From Mesonia hippocampi (GTDB lineage Bacteria > Bacteroidota > Bacteroidia > Flavobacteriales > Flavobacteriaceae): a DNA stretch of 64,000 nt. Both the position numbers and the translations under genes were made by a program. Below the pieces are notes generated by a model. The model ran no database searches, was not told the origin of the DNA, and saw nothing but the letters and a program-made list of their open reading frames with translations. The first letter of the stretch is position 1; each line of letters begins with the position of its first letter. This document shows, piece by piece, positions 1 to 8,527 of the stretch. The stretch lies in the NCBI RefSeq assembly GCF_014197445.1, contig NZ_JACIFO010000005.1:124001-188000 (forward strand), read 5' to 3'.

Positions 1-5
1 TAAAC

Positions 6-566
6 ATGAATGACGAAATAACCAAAGCACTGGAAGTTTTAAAACGTGGTGGAATCATCCTTTACCCTACCGATACCGTATGGGGAATAGGCTGTGATGC
101 TACCAATGCAGATGCGATAGATAAAATATTCGAGCTTAAAAAGCGTGCAGAAAGCAAATCGATGATTTGCCTAGTAAGCGATTTTAAAATGCTAAACAAA
201 CACGTTGAAGAAGTTCCCGAAGTAGCATACGACATCCTAAAATACGCCAAAAATCCCACCACTATTATTTACGACAAACCCATCCGTGTGGCAGAAAATG
301 TAGTAGCCAATAATAACACACTAGGCATTAGGGTTTGTAAAGATAAATTTTGCAATCAACTTATCCGAAAATTTAAAAAACCCATTGTTTCTACCTCTGC
401 AAACCTAAGTGGGCAACCTACACCAAAATCTTTTAATGAGATTTCTAAAGAAATAAAAGAAGGAGTAGATTACATTGTAAACCTAAAACCCCAATATTCC
501 AAAAATAAGCCTTCGGCAATCATCAAATTAAGTAACGATGGTAAAGTAGAAGTAATTAGAAAGTAA
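6..566 (+). CDS. Sua5/YciO/YrdC/YwlC-family protein (probable L-threonylcarbamoyladenylate synthase)
   Basis: A 186-residue single-domain YrdC protein. This family makes threonylcarbamoyl-AMP from threonine, bicarbonate and ATP for the t6A modification at tRNA position 37. Visible motifs are YPTDTVWGIGCD near residues 20-31, a KKRAESKSM stretch near 45-53 and STSANLSGQP near 128-138, so the Lys-Arg-Ser-Asn nucleotide-binding residues appear present. It lacks the C-terminal Sua5 domain, as in short TsaC/YwlC forms. The ATG lies five bases from the window edge, so its promoter is not visible. The CCA-adding enzyme follows 166 bp downstream on the same strand. A YciO-type paralogue is an alternative, since the family is hard to split by eye. 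Confidence 0.88.
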   Translation: MNDEITKALEVLKRGGIILYPTDTVWGIGCDATNADAIDKIFELKKRAESKSMICLVSDFKMLNKHVEEVPEVAYDILKYAKNPTTIIYDKPIRVAENVVANNNTLGIRVCKDKFCNQLIRKFKKPIVSTSANLSGQPTPKSFNEISKEIKEGVDYIVNLKPQYSKNKPSAIIKLSNDGKVEVIRK

Positions 567-635
567 CCCTATAATCGTTATCTAAACCTTTTTTACAAGA
601 AAACAACCTCTAAGTAAATGAAATTTACAAAAGTA

Positions 636-667
636 TTGACATATACTCGTCAAGAATATTACTTTTG
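636..667 (+). promoter_or_regulatory. Bacteroidota-type promoter of cca
   Basis: TTG at 636-638 and TACTTTTG at 660-667 are 21 nt apart, matching the TTG-N(17-23)-TAnnTTTG pattern of Bacteroidota primary promoters. Transcription should start near 673, giving a leader of about 60 nt before the GTG at 733. Confidence 0.7.
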
Positions 668-732
668 CAGATAATAAAAACCATACTTAAGGTTTTTAAA
701 CCCAAAAGTAATTATCAAATATCACTCACCAA

Positions 733-2154
733 GTGCAAGTATATAAAGACGCTTTAACGCATAAAATTTTTGATTATATAACACAAGCTGCCGACAACCT
801 TTCTGTAGAAACTTATGCTATTGGAGGCTTTGTACGCGATTATTTTCTAAATAGAGGAAATGCAAAAGATATAGATATTGTTGCGGTAGGAAGCGGAATA
901 GAACTTGCACAAGAAGTAGCAAGACTCTTACCTAGCCACCCTAAAGTACAGGTTTTTAAAACATACGGAACCGCAATGCTTAGAGCTTTTGATGTAGAGG
1001 TGGAATTTGTAGGCGCTAGAAAAGAGTCCTATACAGAAAATAGCCGAAACCCAGAAGTAATACAAGGAAGTTTAGAAGACGACCAAAACCGTAGAGACTT
1101 CACCATAAACGCCTTAGCGCTACAGCTTAATAAAGAAAATTTCGGAAAACTCCTAGACCCTTTTAAAGGGCTTAGCGACCTTGATAAACAAATAATTCGT
1201 ACGCCTCTAAATCCAGATATCACCTATTCTGATGATCCATTACGTATGCTTAGGGCTATACGTTTTGCCACACAATTAGGTTTTACGATAGAAGAAAAAT
1301 CATTATCGGCAATTACCAAAAATCATGAGCGTATAAAAATAATTTCTAAAGAACGTATTGTTGAAGAGTTAAATAAAATATTATCAGCTCCAAAACCATC
1401 TTTAGGCTTTGCACTTTTACGCAAAACTAAACTATTACCTCTTATACTTCCTGAATTATCAGATTTACAAGGAATAGAAGAAGTAGAAGGGCAACGCCAT
1501 AAAGACAACTTTTGGCACACCCTAGAAGTGGTAGATAATATTGCACAAAACACAGACAACCTGTGGTTACGTTGGGCAGCACTTTTACATGATATTGGCA
1601 AAGCACCCACCAAACGTTTCGATAAACAAATTGGTTGGACTTTCCACGGGCATGAGTTTGTTGGCAATAAAATGGTATACAGAATTTTTAAGCGCATGCG
1701 AATGCCTTTAAATGAAAAAATGAAGTTTGTCCAAAAAATGGTTCTTATGAGCTCTCGCCCTATTGTTATTGCCAAAGACTTCGTTACAGACTCTGCTGTG
1801 CGAAGGCTTATTTTTGACGCTGGAGATTATATTGAAGACTTAATGACGCTTTGTGAGGCCGATATCACCACAAAAAACCCAAAACGTTACGAAAAATATC
1901 ATAAAAATTTCCAGATTGTTAGGCAAAAAATAAAAGAAGTAGAAGAACGCGACCATGTAAGAAATTTTCAACCGCCAGTTTCTGGCGAAGAAATTATGCA
2001 AGTATTCAATATAAAACCTTCGCGTGAGATTGGAATGATAAAAAACGCTATTAAAGAAGCTATTTTAGAAGGAGAAATCCCTAACGAATATGAAGCCGCT
2101 TATGCTTTTATGCTAAAAAAAGGAAAGGAATTAGGTTTACAAACAACTAAGTAA
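733..2154 (+). CDS. cca: CCA-adding tRNA nucleotidyltransferase with HD domain
   Basis: This 473-residue enzyme adds or repairs the 3'-CCA end of tRNAs. The class II nucleotidyltransferase head shows GGFVRDYFLNR near residues 32-42, the metal-binding DIDIV near 47-51 and RRDFTINAL near 120-128. The neck and body follow, with the ERIVEELNKIL motif near 210. An HD phosphohydrolase domain begins near residue 260, with LLHDIGKAPTKR near 285. The start is a GTG: there is no in-frame ATG upstream and none inside the conserved N-terminus. A consensus promoter lies 66 bp upstream. The heme A synthase gene follows after 31 bp on the same strand. Confidence 0.95.
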   Translation: MQVYKDALTHKIFDYITQAADNLSVETYAIGGFVRDYFLNRGNAKDIDIVAVGSGIELAQEVARLLPSHPKVQVFKTYGTAMLRAFDVEVEFVGARKESYTENSRNPEVIQGSLEDDQNRRDFTINALALQLNKENFGKLLDPFKGLSDLDKQIIRTPLNPDITYSDDPLRMLRAIRFATQLGFTIEEKSLSAITKNHERIKIISKERIVEELNKILSAPKPSLGFALLRKTKLLPLILPELSDLQGIEEVEGQRHKDNFWHTLEVVDNIAQNTDNLWLRWAALLHDIGKAPTKRFDKQIGWTFHGHEFVGNKMVYRIFKRMRMPLNEKMKFVQKMVLMSSRPIVIAKDFVTDSAVRRLIFDAGDYIEDLMTLCEADITTKNPKRYEKYHKNFQIVRQKIKEVEERDHVRNFQPPVSGEEIMQVFNIKPSREIGMIKNAIKEAILEGEIPNEYEAAYAFMLKKGKELGLQTTK

Positions 2155-2185
2155 ACCCGTATCTTTACACTATATTCTGTTTGTT

Positions 2186-3217
2186 ATGTTTAGAAAAATC
2201 GTAAAAACCACTCTTGTTCTAGTTTATCTTGTCATAATAGCTGGAGCTACTGTCCGTATGACAGGTAGTGGAATGGGTTGCCCAGATTGGCCAAAATGCT
2301 TTGGATATTACATCCCTCCTACCCAGCAATCGCAATTAGAATGGCATCCCGAACATCAATACAAAAAAGGACAAGTAATTATCTTAAACGAAACATTACA
2401 AGTTGCAAACTCTAGTTTTACCAGCACTAAAACGTTTAATAAAAACAACTGGTCCACGTATACAAAACACGATTATGCCATTTTTAACCCAACACATACC
2501 TGGGTAGAATATATTAATCGCTTATTTGGAGCTTTAGCAGGGATTGCTGTATTTATTATGGCAATAGCCTCCTTTAGAAAATGGAAAACCAACAAAAAAA
2601 TAACCTTACTCTCTTGGTTAAATGTTTTTTTAATGGGGTTTCAAGCATGGCTAGGAGCTACCGTAGTATACTCTCACCTTGCTCCGCTACGCATCACCAT
2701 ACACATGGTAGTTGCCCTAGTTATAGTAGCACTTATTTTATACATCTTACACCTAGCTAGTAAAACAAAAAAAACAACACATCGCTATAACAAACAATTA
2801 AGACAATTATTTATATGGGCGACCGTTATTACTTTAATACAAGTTGTTTTAGGCACAGAAGTAAGAGCCTTTATAGACTTTAAAGTAAAAGAAATTGGTT
2901 ACCAAAAAGAACATTGGCTGGCAAATCCAGATTTTTGGTTCTATATCCACCGAAGTTTCTCCATACTTGTTGTTGCTGTTAGCCTCTATATCTGGTATTT
3001 CAACAAAAAAATAAAAGCAAATTACAAACTCGTAAATTGGGTAGTGCTACTTGTTTTTATAGAAGTAATTACAGGCTTAGCCATGTATTATTTTCACTTT
3101 CCATTTAGCACTCAAGCAATACACCTAGTGGTAGCCAGCGTGCTTTTTGGATTACAATACTACCTTATTTTACAAATAAAAAACGCTAAAAACCTTAGCG
3201 CTAAAACAATACAATAA
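2186..3217 (+). CDS. ctaA: Heme A synthase (COX15/CtaA family)
   Basis: A polytopic membrane protein of 343 residues that oxidises the C8 methyl of heme O to a formyl group, giving heme A for cytochrome oxidases. The N-terminus VIIAGATVRMTGSGMGCPDWPKC is the family signature. Eight hydrophobic segments can be picked out. Histidines placed as heme ligands occur at THTWVEYINR, ITIHMVVAL, YIHRSFSIL and AIHLVVAS. A second half repeating the first (GTEVRAFID matching GATVRMTGS) fits the known internal duplication. A near-consensus box TATCTTTA at 2160-2167 may provide a promoter. The next gene starts 2 bp after the stop, so the two are probably co-transcribed. Confidence 0.95.
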   Translation: MFRKIVKTTLVLVYLVIIAGATVRMTGSGMGCPDWPKCFGYYIPPTQQSQLEWHPEHQYKKGQVIILNETLQVANSSFTSTKTFNKNNWSTYTKHDYAIFNPTHTWVEYINRLFGALAGIAVFIMAIASFRKWKTNKKITLLSWLNVFLMGFQAWLGATVVYSHLAPLRITIHMVVALVIVALILYILHLASKTKKTTHRYNKQLRQLFIWATVITLIQVVLGTEVRAFIDFKVKEIGYQKEHWLANPDFWFYIHRSFSILVVAVSLYIWYFNKKIKANYKLVNWVVLLVFIEVITGLAMYYFHFPFSTQAIHLVVASVLFGLQYYLILQIKNAKNLSAKTIQ

Positions 3218-3219
3218 GC

Positions 3220-3732
3220 ATGATATATAAATTTAGAATAGTGCTAGATACGCTAGAAGATGTTTTTAGAGACATCGAGATAGAAAGTGAAAACACACTC
3301 GAAGATTTGCATAACGTAATTACGCAAGCCTTTGGTTTTGATGGCACCGAAATGGCCTCTTTTTATTTAAGCGATGATGAATGGAACCAAGGGGAAGAAG
3401 TTCTACTTCACGATATGAGCGAAGGCACTACTTCTGTAAGAATGATGAACGAAACTAAATTAGATAGCGTTTTATCTAAACAAAACACCAAACTAATTTA
3501 TGTTTACGACTTTTTTAGCATGTGGACCTTCTACGTTGAGCTTGCTGAAATAACAGATGCCGAAGACGGTAGAGACTACCCTAACCTACTTTTTGCGCAA
3601 GGACAATTACCCGATTCTCCGCCAGATAAACAATTTGAAGCAGAGGATTTATCTGATTTTCAAGAGGACGAAGATAATTTTGACGACTTTGACAGTTTTG
3701 ATGATTACGATTTTAACGAAAATTGGAATTAA
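3220..3732 (+). CDS. pRiA4b ORF-3-like domain protein
   Basis: A 170-residue soluble protein resembling the plasmid pRiA4b ORF-3 / IS1096 TnpR-passenger family: YKFRIVLDTLEDVFRDIEI, then LEDLHNVITQAFGFDGTEMASFYLSDDEW. The family was first noted next to mobile elements but has no established reaction. Here it lies in a chromosomal operon, 2 bp after heme A synthase and 6 bp before a nucleoid-associated protein, with no transposase nearby. The last 35 residues are extremely acidic and rich in Asp and Phe (FDDFDSFDDYDFNENW), which suggests a disordered tail that binds a basic partner; that is inference. The function is unknown. Confidence 0.75.
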   Translation: MIYKFRIVLDTLEDVFRDIEIESENTLEDLHNVITQAFGFDGTEMASFYLSDDEWNQGEEVLLHDMSEGTTSVRMMNETKLDSVLSKQNTKLIYVYDFFSMWTFYVELAEITDAEDGRDYPNLLFAQGQLPDSPPDKQFEAEDLSDFQEDEDNFDDFDSFDDYDFNENWN

Positions 3733-3738
3733 TACATT

Positions 3739-4806
3739 ATGATTAACTTATATAACGCACAAATAGAATCTATCTCTATCCATAGAGTAGGAAACAAAAA
3801 TAAAAACGAAGGTCTTTTTATATCGGAAGAAGCAATAAACTTAAATGATGAACTAAATGCTCTTTTAAAAGAATATTTCTTAAAATCGTTTAGAGAAAAA
3901 GAAGAGACCTATTACCAGTTTACACACGAGTCTGATTTAGATTTCCATGAGTTGTACAGCATCTCATCTGAGGTTTTCCTAAACCCAAACCTTATTCACG
4001 AAAAATCTAAAGCCATTGCAAAGCATTTATTTAATCAATCTATGCACCCGCATATTAAAGGCGGCGAAGTTTACGTGGTATATTTTACCAACATGCTTTT
4101 AAATAACGAAAGCGTAGATGGTATTGGTATTTTTAAATCGGAAATCAAACACGATTTCCTTCAATTTGAAGAAAAACCACATAACCTAGAAGCCGTTTTA
4201 CAACAAGGTGTAAACCTAAATAAATTAGACAAAGGAGCGCTTATTTTTAATACCGATAAAGAAGAAGGCTTCAAAGTCTTATCGGTAGATGCTAACCGAT
4301 ACGATACAAAATACTGGTTGGAGCAATTTTTAGGTGTAGATATTTTTGCCGATGAAAACTTCAACACCAAAAGCTACCTTAAATTCTGCCAGAATTTTGC
4401 TAAAGATGTAGTACTCCCTGCCGAAGATAAACAACAAGAAGTAATGTTTATGAACCGTGCGGTAAACCATTTTGCCAAAAATGATACTTTTGAGGAAACC
4501 AACTTTCTTAATGAAGTTTTAGACAACCCAGAGCTTATCCCAGAGTTTAAACACTATAAAACCGAGAAAGCGCCTAAATATAAAATAGAAGATTTAACCG
4601 AATTTCCTGTATCAAACACTGCCGTTTCGGCAGCACGAAAAAGCATAAAAAACGTTATCGATTTAGATACCAACATCCAGATTAAAATGGATTTTATAAA
4701 CCCTGAAAGTGCCGAAAAATTTATTGAGAAGGGTTGGGATGAAGAAAAACAAATGTATTATTACCTTGTTTATTTCAACAAAGAAGAAAAAACAAAAAAA
4801 CAATAA
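3739..4806 (+). CDS. Nucleoid-associated protein (NdpA/YejK-like)
   Basis: A 355-residue soluble protein that resembles the 37-kDa nucleoid-associated protein family (NdpA/YejK): an N-terminal INLYNAQIESISIHRVGNK strand, LNDELNALLKEYFL, and a middle region GGEVYVVYFTNMLLNNESVDGIGIFKSE. The family is found on bacterial nucleoids, but its detailed role is poorly defined. The start is 6 bp after the pRiA4b ORF-3-like gene, and a strong terminator follows directly, so this gene ends the operon. The C-terminus is lysine-rich (YFNKEEKTKKQ). I see no enzyme motif. Confidence 0.8.
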   Translation: MINLYNAQIESISIHRVGNKNKNEGLFISEEAINLNDELNALLKEYFLKSFREKEETYYQFTHESDLDFHELYSISSEVFLNPNLIHEKSKAIAKHLFNQSMHPHIKGGEVYVVYFTNMLLNNESVDGIGIFKSEIKHDFLQFEEKPHNLEAVLQQGVNLNKLDKGALIFNTDKEEGFKVLSVDANRYDTKYWLEQFLGVDIFADENFNTKSYLKFCQNFAKDVVLPAEDKQQEVMFMNRAVNHFAKNDTFEETNFLNEVLDNPELIPEFKHYKTEKAPKYKIEDLTEFPVSNTAVSAARKSIKNVIDLDTNIQIKMDFINPESAEKFIEKGWDEEKQMYYYLVYFNKEEKTKKQ

Positions 4807-4810
4807 ACAA

Positions 4811-4845
4811 AAAAAATCCGCTTTTAATAAAAGCGGATTTTTTTT
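4811..4845. terminator. Bidirectional rho-independent terminator
   Basis: CCGCTTTT and AAAAGCGG pair around a 3-nt AAT loop. The stem is flanked by A6 on the left and T8 on the right, so it should end both the operon at 1-4.8 kb (+) and the S9 peptidase gene (-). Confidence 0.92.
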
Positions 4846-4863
4846 GTTTGGTAAAAACGCTGT

Positions 4864-6885
4864 TTAATCTAAAACAGGTAAATCTAAATTTGGTTTTTCT
4901 GCCGTTGCATTTCCTGTTTTTAAGTAAGTATCAAACCATTGTAACATACGTAAGTTATAATCATATTGAGAACCCGAACGTCGGTTACCATGCCCTTCTC
5001 CCGGATAATAAATTAGCCTTACAGGCACATCTGGTTTTCTTACTTTTATATGCCTGTATAGCTCCATAGATTGCGCTGGATGCACTCGAGGATCTTCTGC
5101 TCCATGCATAATTAAAATAGGCGTTTGTGCTTTATCTACATAATACACAGGGCTTGTTTTTAGGTAACCTTCCCAATCTTTCCATAAACGTTTTCTAGAA
5201 TGTACTAAGAATAATTCTTCTGGAATATCGCTAGTTCCCCATTTAGATAAGTTATTGCTAATTCCTACAAACATAACCGAAGCTGCAAAACGGTCTGAGT
5301 AGTACGTACTCATCCATGCCGAAGCATAACCTCCGTACGATCCTCCTGTTACTCCTACACGTTTTTTATCTGCTATTCCTTTTTCTATTAAATAATCTAC
5401 ACCATCTACAATGTCGTCAAATTCTTTTCCGCCCATATCTCCTTGACTACTGTAGGTAAACTCGTTGCCTCGCCCTGTGCTCCCTCTATAATTAGGATAA
5501 AAAACCGCATAGCCTCTTGCTGCTGCTGCTTGTCCTGGCATAGAATATGCCGTTAACCACCCGTTTAAATAATGAGATTCTGGCCCTCCATGAACCACGG
5601 TTATTAAAGGTACTTTTGTCCCTTCGTTATAGTTTACAGGGTAAATTAGCATTCCTTCTATTTCGTACTTTCCATCTCTAGCTTTATAACGTATTACTTC
5701 TTGTTTTCCTAATTTTCTATCGGCCAACCACGGGTTATGGTGGGTTCTTTTTTCTGCTTTAGCTTTCCTTTTGTTAGATAAGGTAAAAAGCGCATTAGGA
5801 TGTGTAGGTGTATTGGCTACAAACGAGAAGGTGTTTTCTTTATTTTTTGAAAAAGAACGAATTGCTTGTGCATCGTTTTTATAAATGGTTTTTTTATTTT
5901 TCCCATCTGGTTGGATAGAACCTATCATAGAAGCAGTACCTACACTGGCTAGAAAATGAATAGTTTTAGCATTATCCCAAGCTATTTGCTCGTACTTTCC
6001 TTTAAAATCTACATCTAAATTTATAGGCTTTCCTCCTGTTGTTGCAGAAACTATTAATAGGTTTCCGTCTATAGGGTCGTGTAAATCTTTAGCGGCTCTT
6101 AAAGCCAGTTTTTTACTATCTGGGCTCCATACTATTTGTCCTAATTTTCCTTCATTAGCAACCTTCGTTATAATTTTATGTGTAGTTGCGTCTAAAACAA
6201 CTATTTTCTGTTTCATATAAGAATCATCTACTGCGGTTGTAGGCGAAACTGTTAGGGCAATTTTGGTGTTATCTGGACTCCAAGAAATCATATACACTTC
6301 GCCTTCTACAACTATTTCTTGCGTAGTCTTGGTATCTAAGTTATAAATGTACGCCTTTCTGTGTCCAAATGTTTCTTCATAAAAATGAGGCTGATAAGCC
6401 AACTCATTTTTAGGGGATTTTTGCTTTTCTAGCGTAGTAAAAAGAATTTGTTTTCCTTTTGAATTCCACCGATAATCGATAACATTAGCTGTGTACGAAA
6501 AAACTTTATTGGCTTCTCCTCCATCTAGCGCTAACTCATAGATGCTTGTATGTTTATCAGCCGTTCTTTTGGTTAGAAAGGTTAACGTTCCGTGTTGAGG
6601 TCTAAAATTTAATGCCTTTACGCTTCCTGTTGTAAAATAAGGTTTTGTTTCTCCTGTTTTTGTATTGAGTACGTACAAATGATTTTTAGTTGTTAGATTC
6701 TCTTTTACAGGGTCTGCGGGAATACTAAGTGTGTAGGCAACATAATTTCCATCTTCAGAAATAATACTGCTTGTTACATTTTTTAGGGTCGAAATGTCTT
6801 CTGGTGTAACACCTTGTGCTAAAGCCACTTGAAAAGTAACTAAAAAAGCTGCAAGAAGTGTTAGTACGTTAGTTTTTTTATTCAT
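4864..6885 (-). CDS. Secreted S9-family peptidase (prolyl oligopeptidase / acylaminoacyl-peptidase type)
   Basis: A 673-residue secreted serine peptidase. Residues 1-24 form a signal peptide ending in ALA-Q. Residues of about 30-390 form the WD40/TolB-like beta-propeller that gates access to the active site, with repeated SWSPDNTKIAL and VWSPDSKKLAL motifs. The C-terminal alpha/beta-hydrolase domain carries Ser516 in GGSYGG, Asp598 in HGAEDPRV and His632 in GEGHG, a complete triad. VHGGP near 431-435 supplies the oxyanion region. Members cut short oligopeptides, so a role in periplasmic peptide use is likely. It is the last gene of a long minus-strand run, 91 bp after the SanA-like gene. Confidence 0.93.
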   Translation of the reverse strand: MNKKTNVLTLLAAFLVTFQVALAQGVTPEDISTLKNVTSSIISEDGNYVAYTLSIPADPVKENLTTKNHLYVLNTKTGETKPYFTTGSVKALNFRPQHGTLTFLTKRTADKHTSIYELALDGGEANKVFSYTANVIDYRWNSKGKQILFTTLEKQKSPKNELAYQPHFYEETFGHRKAYIYNLDTKTTQEIVVEGEVYMISWSPDNTKIALTVSPTTAVDDSYMKQKIVVLDATTHKIITKVANEGKLGQIVWSPDSKKLALRAAKDLHDPIDGNLLIVSATTGGKPINLDVDFKGKYEQIAWDNAKTIHFLASVGTASMIGSIQPDGKNKKTIYKNDAQAIRSFSKNKENTFSFVANTPTHPNALFTLSNKRKAKAEKRTHHNPWLADRKLGKQEVIRYKARDGKYEIEGMLIYPVNYNEGTKVPLITVVHGGPESHYLNGWLTAYSMPGQAAAARGYAVFYPNYRGSTGRGNEFTYSSQGDMGGKEFDDIVDGVDYLIEKGIADKKRVGVTGGSYGGYASAWMSTYYSDRFAASVMFVGISNNLSKWGTSDIPEELFLVHSRKRLWKDWEGYLKTSPVYYVDKAQTPILIMHGAEDPRVHPAQSMELYRHIKVRKPDVPVRLIYYPGEGHGNRRSGSQYDYNLRMLQWFDTYLKTGNATAEKPNLDLPVLD

Positions 6886-6976
6886 TTATTTTTCATTTTA
6901 AAAATTAAAATAGTTATAAAAATACCCAACCTATCGAGATTTCCAAAATTTATTCTAAAAGTTTAAAGTAAACCCT

Positions 6977-7615
6977 TTATTTTATTAGGATTTTCTCTCC
7001 TAAAAATTTGGGTTGCACATTAAAAAGTAAATCTACAAATACTTTTACACGGGCAAGATATTCTCTTAATTGTACTTTTATTGATACGGTATAGTGTACG
7101 CTTTGCGCATTAAAACCAATTGCTTCTATCCCAAAATGATCTGCAATATATACTGCTCTTGCATTATGAAAAGGTTGAGAAATAATAATTAATTGATTTT
7201 GACCAAAAACTTCTTTAGCCCTAACTACAGAATCTAACGTTCTGAAGCCTGCATAATCTAAAATAATTTTTTCTTCAGGAATGCCTCGTTCAACAAGTGC
7301 TTCCTTAAAAGCTTGAGGCTCGTTATAATTGGTATTTCCGTTATCTCCGCTTACCAGAACATAGTCTATTTTATCGGCTTTGTATAATTTTTCTACGGCA
7401 TTTATTCTATATAAAAAAAATAAATTTATTTGCCCTCCTACCGTATATTTTGCGGTACCTAGTACCATTCCTACTTTATGTTTTGGAATTTCTGAAAGCT
7501 TAGTGGTGATTCGTGTTTCTGAAAAAGAGTTGATGCGCCAGTTTGCCAGGACAATTACAAGCAGTGTAATTAACCCCAAAAATAAAACCCATGTTATTAC
7601 TTTTTTTATTGACAT
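6977..7615 (-). CDS. SanA/YdcF-like DUF218 membrane-anchored protein
   Basis: A 212-residue protein with one N-terminal membrane segment (about residues 6-26) and a DUF218 domain outside the membrane: HKVGMVLGTAKYTVGGQIN, then DYVLVSGDNGNTNYNEPQAFKEALVERGIPEEKIILDYAGFRTLDSVVRA, and IISQPFHNARAVYIA. It is closest to SanA, whose E. coli homologue affects vancomycin exclusion at high temperature. DUF218 proteins are thought to act on envelope precursors, but the reaction is not settled. It overlaps the upstream D-Ala-D-Ala dipeptidase gene by 10 bp, which points to translational coupling and a shared envelope role. Confidence 0.85.
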   Translation of the reverse strand: MSIKKVITWVLFLGLITLLVIVLANWRINSFSETRITTKLSEIPKHKVGMVLGTAKYTVGGQINLFFLYRINAVEKLYKADKIDYVLVSGDNGNTNYNEPQAFKEALVERGIPEEKIILDYAGFRTLDSVVRAKEVFGQNQLIIISQPFHNARAVYIADHFGIEAIGFNAQSVHYTVSIKVQLREYLARVKVFVDLLFNVQPKFLGEKILIK

Positions 7616-8286
7616 AATCTTGCAATTGAAAAATTAAAATATGTGGCTGGAAAAGGCTCTCTTCTTAAGGTATAATGCCACCATTCTTTTGCATAGGCTC
7701 TAAATCCAAATTTAGCCATGGCTTGTTTTAAAATTTGCCTGTTATTTTTTTGAGCTTTGGTGATACTTGTTGTATTGTGATGTGATATTTCTCCAAAATA
7801 ATCGTAAGCTCCTCCCATATCTAAAGGTTGTTTTGTTTTGGCATTTATTAGGGTTAAATCTACTGTGCTTCCTCTACTATGCCCAGATTTACTAGCAATG
7901 TATCCTTTTTTAAATAGCTTGCTTTTATCTATAGTGGGGTAAAATTTAGCTTTTGTTATCGTGTCTGATTTTACTTTTGCCCAAGCCACAAAGTAATCTA
8001 CTGCCTGTTGCGGACGGTAGGCATCGTATATTAATAATTCATAGCCTTGCTTTTTTAGGTATGTCTGGACTTTTGCTAATGCACTTGCTGCCGGAATACT
8101 TAAAAAAGCTAAAGGATCCTCATAGCCGTGTACAATTTTACCTGTAAAATTATCTTGTGTAGCATATTTTAGCTCTACGGCTAAACCTGGAATTTGCTTA
8201 TCGAGATTAATAAAGCCTTTAGGAGCTTGTGCAAAAACCTTAAGAAAAGAAAAAAAGCAGAAAAATAAAATTATAAGACGCAACAT
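7606..8286 (-). CDS. D-Ala-D-Ala dipeptidase (VanX/DdpX family, M15D)
   Basis: A zinc dipeptidase of 226 residues that should hydrolyse D-Ala-D-Ala in the periplasm. A signal peptide ends near VFAQ (residue 20). The M15 zinc site is complete: His136 and Asp143 in SGHSRGSTVD, and Glu201 and His204 in EWWHY; Arg91 in YDAYRPQQ matches the VanX transition-state arginine. The ATG at 8286 is preferred over an in-frame TTG at 8310, because it has an AAAGG ribosome-binding site and begins the signal peptide. There are no vanH or vanA genes here, so peptidoglycan turnover is more likely than vancomycin resistance. The gene overlaps the SanA-like gene by 10 bp. Confidence 0.93.
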   Translation of the reverse strand: MLRLIILFFCFFSFLKVFAQAPKGFINLDKQIPGLAVELKYATQDNFTGKIVHGYEDPLAFLSIPAASALAKVQTYLKKQGYELLIYDAYRPQQAVDYFVAWAKVKSDTITKAKFYPTIDKSKLFKKGYIASKSGHSRGSTVDLTLINAKTKQPLDMGGAYDYFGEISHHNTTSITKAQKNNRQILKQAMAKFGFRAYAKEWWHYTLRREPFPATYFNFSIARLCQ

Positions 8287-8290
8287 ATCC

Positions 8291-8311
8291 TTTGTATTAG
8301 TATAATACAAA
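8291..8311 (-). repeat. Perfect 9-bp inverted repeat over the dipeptidase ribosome-binding site
   Basis: TTTGTATTA and TAATACAAA are separated by three bases, directly upstream of the dipeptidase ATG (8286). In the transcript one arm ends in the ACAAA next to the GG of the ribosome-binding site. It could be an operator dyad or an RNA hairpin limiting translation; neither is shown. Confidence 0.55.
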
Positions 8312-8334
8312 ATTAAGCATCTATGTGATAGAAA

Positions 8335-8520
8335 TTAGTGTCTAAACCAATTTTCTATAGCTTGATCTATTTCTACACGCGATACAAAAACACCATCTGT
8401 AGTTGGGTTAGAAAGGCATCCGTATTTTTCTAAATAAATCATTTTTTCTACAAGTTCATCGATTGTAAACTGATTAGGAAGCTCATCGATTACTTGTTTT
8501 AATTGTTCTTTAGCTATCAT
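8335..8520 (-). CDS. Small antitoxin-like protein of unknown function
   Basis: A 61-residue protein I cannot assign. It is predicted mainly helical: KEQLKQVIDELPNQFTIDELVEKMIYLEKYG, then a short loop and VSRVEIDQAIENWFRH. The layout (helical dimerisation-like N-terminus, a turn, a short C-terminal helix with a trailing Trp-Phe) resembles small antitoxin-like proteins common in Bacteroidota, but no toxin gene is adjacent. The flanking genes are ecotin and a dipeptidase. It has its own -7 box 27 bp upstream. The start ATG at 8520 follows a short AT-rich leader. Confidence 0.6.
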   Translation of the reverse strand: MIAKEQLKQVIDELPNQFTIDELVEKMIYLEKYGCLSNPTTDGVFVSRVEIDQAIENWFRH

Positions 8521-8527
8521 GAATTAA

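Noticed and set aside
3220-3732. Mobile element marked by the pRiA4b ORF-3-like gene
   Set aside because: No transposase, terminal repeat or target duplication was found around it, and the gene fits an operon with 2-bp and 6-bp gaps.
7606-8286. Vancomycin-resistance cluster
   Set aside because: vanH, vanA, vanR and vanS are absent; a lone VanX-type enzyme is common in bacteria without resistance.
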